In this document: in pieces, positions 6,444 to 7,680 of the stretch
Layout of the letters: each line of letters begins with the position of its first letter
Position numbering within the stretch: position 1 is the first letter of the stretch
NCBI GenBank assembly: GCA_025449775.1
Contig: JANWIS010000160.1
Span: 1 to 7,680 of the forward strand
Reading direction: 5' to 3'
Origin: Ignavibacteriaceae bacterium
Lineage (GTDB): Bacteria > Bacteroidota > Ignavibacteria > Ignavibacteriales > Ignavibacteriaceae
DNA: 7,680 bases
Program-made: the position numbers and the translations under genes
The notes under the pieces: generated by a model
The model's database searches: none
Seen by the model: only the letters and a program-made list of their open reading frames with translations
What the model was told of the DNA's origin: nothing

Positions 6444-6474
6444 TAAAGATAAATTAAACTTTCATCGTAGCAAC
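6444..6474 (-). promoter_or_regulatory. Possible Bacteroidota-type promoter for the transporter gene
   Basis: Read on the minus strand, GTTG (complement of 6471-6474) is followed after 19 nt by TATCTTTA (complement of 6444-6451). This resembles the Bacteroidota primary sigma consensus TTTG-N19-21-TAnnTTTG with one mismatch in each box. It would place transcription start roughly 25 nt upstream of the transporter ATG. Such matches arise easily in AT-rich DNA, so this is weak. Confidence 0.22.
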
Positions 6475-6624
6475 TTATTTTTGATGACACAAAACTATGA
6501 TGTTATTCGCATCACATTTTTCAAAATTAATAATAGATATTCATTGCATAGTTAATCTTTCATTTTCCTTTGCCTTTCGGTAATTTTCAATAATCGATTT
6601 TTAAAAATAATCTGAAATCTATCC

Positions 6625-6628
6625 GGAG
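6625..6628 (+). promoter_or_regulatory. Enolase ribosome binding site
   Basis: GGAG sits 6 nt before the ATG at 6635. It is one of the clearer Shine-Dalgarno sequences in the window, fitting a highly expressed housekeeping gene, and it supports this start codon. Confidence 0.6.
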
Positions 6629-6634
6629 TTTATA

Positions 6635-7680
6635 ATGACAGCAATTGTTGATGTACTTGCAAGAGAAATACTCGATTCAAGAGGTAATCCTACTATTGAA
6701 GTTGAAGTAATGCTTGAAAGCGGAATTATTGGAAGAGCTGCTGTTCCGAGTGGAGCCTCAACAGGTGAGCACGAAGCAGTTGAACTTAGAGACGGTGATA
6801 AAGGACGATACAATGGCAAAGGAGTTTTAAAGGCAGTTGAAAATGTAAATGAAAAAATCGCAGATCAGATAATTGAGTTTGATGCAGCCGACCAATCTGC
6901 AATTGACCAGTTGTTAATTAATCTTGATGGAACAGAAAACAAATCAAATCTTGGTGCCAATGCAATTTTAGGTGTTTCACTTGCTTGTGCAAAAGCATCA
7001 GCAGAAGCACTTAATATTCCACTTTACAGGTACATCGGCGGAACAAATGCACGAACACTTCCTGTTCCGATGATGAATATTTTAAATGGCGGAAAGCACG
7101 CAGATAATACAGTTGATTTCCAGGTATTTATGATTATGCCAGTTGGTGCACCGAGTTTTGCTGAAGCATTGAGAATGGGAGCTGAAACTTTTCATGCATT
7201 GAGTTCAGTTTTAAAATCGCGTGGATTAAATACTTCAGTCGGAGATGAAGGAGGATTTGCACCAAATCTGAAATCAAATGACCAGGCTATTGAAGTAATT
7301 CTCGAAGCGATAAACAAAACGGGATACAAAATTGGCAGCGATATTTCACTTGCACTCGATGTTGCATCAAGCGAAATGTATATGAAAGACAAAATGGTTT
7401 ATCAATTCTTCAAATCAGATAAGTCAGAAAGAACTTCTTTACAGATGATCGAGTTTTATGAAAATTGGGTAAGACAGTATCCAATAATTTCTATTGAAGA
7501 CGGACTTGCCGAGGATGATTGGCAGGGTTGGAAAATTTTAACTGAAAGACTCGGTGACAAAATTCAATTAGTCGGTGATGATCTGTTTGTTACCAATACA
7601 AAAAGACTTATGACTGGAATTGAGGAAGGAATTGCAAATTCAATTCTCATTAAAGTAAACCAGATTGGAACTTTGACCGA
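6635..7680 (+). CDS. eno: Enolase (phosphopyruvate hydratase), 3' partial
   Basis: The frame starts MTAIVDVLAREILDSRGNP and stays open to the window end, giving 348 codons plus two bases of a protein normally of about 430 residues; the missing part is the C-terminal end of the barrel. It catalyses 2-phosphoglycerate to phosphoenolpyruvate in glycolysis and gluconeogenesis with two Mg2+ ions. Diagnostic segments are all present: PSGASTGEHEA with the mobile active-site loop (residues 38-48), NGGKHADN with the catalytic-site His (about 150-157), GDEGGF with Glu205 as the acid/base partner (203-208), metal ligands Asp242 in ALDVASSE and Glu288 in SIEDGL, GDDLFVTN (314-321), and the catalytic Lys340 in LIKVNQIGTLT. 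The gene appears intact up to the cut. It is cytosolic, with dimers or octamers typical of bacterial enolases. It has its own leader region and a good GGAG site, so it is probably transcribed apart from the genes to its left. Confidence 0.98.
   Translation, partial: MTAIVDVLAREILDSRGNPTIEVEVMLESGIIGRAAVPSGASTGEHEAVELRDGDKGRYNGKGVLKAVENVNEKIADQIIEFDAADQSAIDQLLINLDGTENKSNLGANAILGVSLACAKASAEALNIPLYRYIGGTNARTLPVPMMNILNGGKHADNTVDFQVFMIMPVGAPSFAEALRMGAETFHALSSVLKSRGLNTSVGDEGGFAPNLKSNDQAIEVILEAINKTGYKIGSDISLALDVASSEMYMKDKMVYQFFKSDKSERTSLQMIEFYENWVRQYPIISIEDGLAEDDWQGWKILTERLGDKIQLVGDDLFVTNTKRLMTGIEEGIANSILIKVNQIGTLT

Larger units (their letters stand above)
6412..6634. promoter_or_regulatory. Divergent intergenic region between transporter and enolase
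   Basis: This 223-bp, very AT-rich stretch holds no ORF of note and must contain the start signals for both divergent genes. Visible elements are a weak minus-strand promoter candidate near the transporter (6444-6474), a 17-bp imperfect dyad TGATG-N7-CATCA (6498-6514), and a GGAG Shine-Dalgarno (6625-6628) before enolase. I could not identify a convincing enolase promoter by eye. Confidence 0.6.

Noticed and set aside
6498..6514. CRP/FNR binding site at the intergenic dyad
   Set aside because: Neither TGTGA-N6-TCACA nor TTGAT-N4-ATCAA is matched; arm sequence and spacing differ.
6631..6636. Perfect TATAAT as a -10 box
   Set aside because: It overlaps the enolase ATG at 6635 and lies after the Shine-Dalgarno site, so it cannot drive the gene's own transcript.
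1..7680. CRISPR array, tRNA/rRNA, insertion sequence or prophage genes
   Set aside because: No regularly spaced repeats, cloverleaf-like segments, transposase or phage proteins were seen on either strand.

Overview
The window comes from an AT-rich bacterial chromosome (about one third GC by eye). It is densely packed, its Shine-Dalgarno sequences are weak or absent for several genes, and codon use looks uniform. The mix of genes (Bacteroidota-style membrane class III cyclase, COG1533 radical SAM protein, thioredoxin-type ArsC, EamA exporter, bacterial enolase) suggests the Bacteroidota/Ignavibacteriota/Chlorobiota group. That placement is an inference from recalled family resemblance. No tRNA, rRNA, CRISPR, insertion sequence or phage gene was seen.

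Layout. Positions 1-4340 (+) hold seven tightly spaced genes: the 3' end of a YdeI/OmdA-type protein with an extra winged-helix-like tail; a RibD-C/DHFR-like reductase; a SnoaL-like protein; a second DHFR-like reductase; a four-helix membrane class III nucleotidyl cyclase; an arylamine N-acetyltransferase; and a thioredoxin-type arsenate reductase / low-molecular-weight phosphatase. Gaps are 37 nt or less, and several junctions are start/stop overlaps, so this is probably one operon. Its 3' end runs 8 bp into the tail of a convergent gene.

Positions 4333-6411 (-) hold a PA0069/SplB-like radical SAM protein and, upstream of it on the same strand, a ten-helix EamA (DMT superfamily) transporter. 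A 223-bp divergent intergenic region follows. Enolase then starts at 6635 (+) and runs off the window end with about 80% of the protein visible and its active-site residues intact.

How the genes work together. The plus-strand operon looks like a small-molecule modification and stress set (two NADPH-type reductases, a SnoaL-fold protein, an acetyltransferase, an arsenate reductase) with a nucleotidyl cyclase in the middle. A shared role in detoxification is plausible but not shown. Enolase is housekeeping.

I did not find a clearly new system. The best leads are an atypical substrate-specifying pair (Gln/Thr) in the cyclase, a sliding-clamp-like QLELF tail on the radical SAM protein, a 14-codon mini-ORF that joins two genes through ATGA overlaps, and the reductase-SnoaL-reductase cassette.
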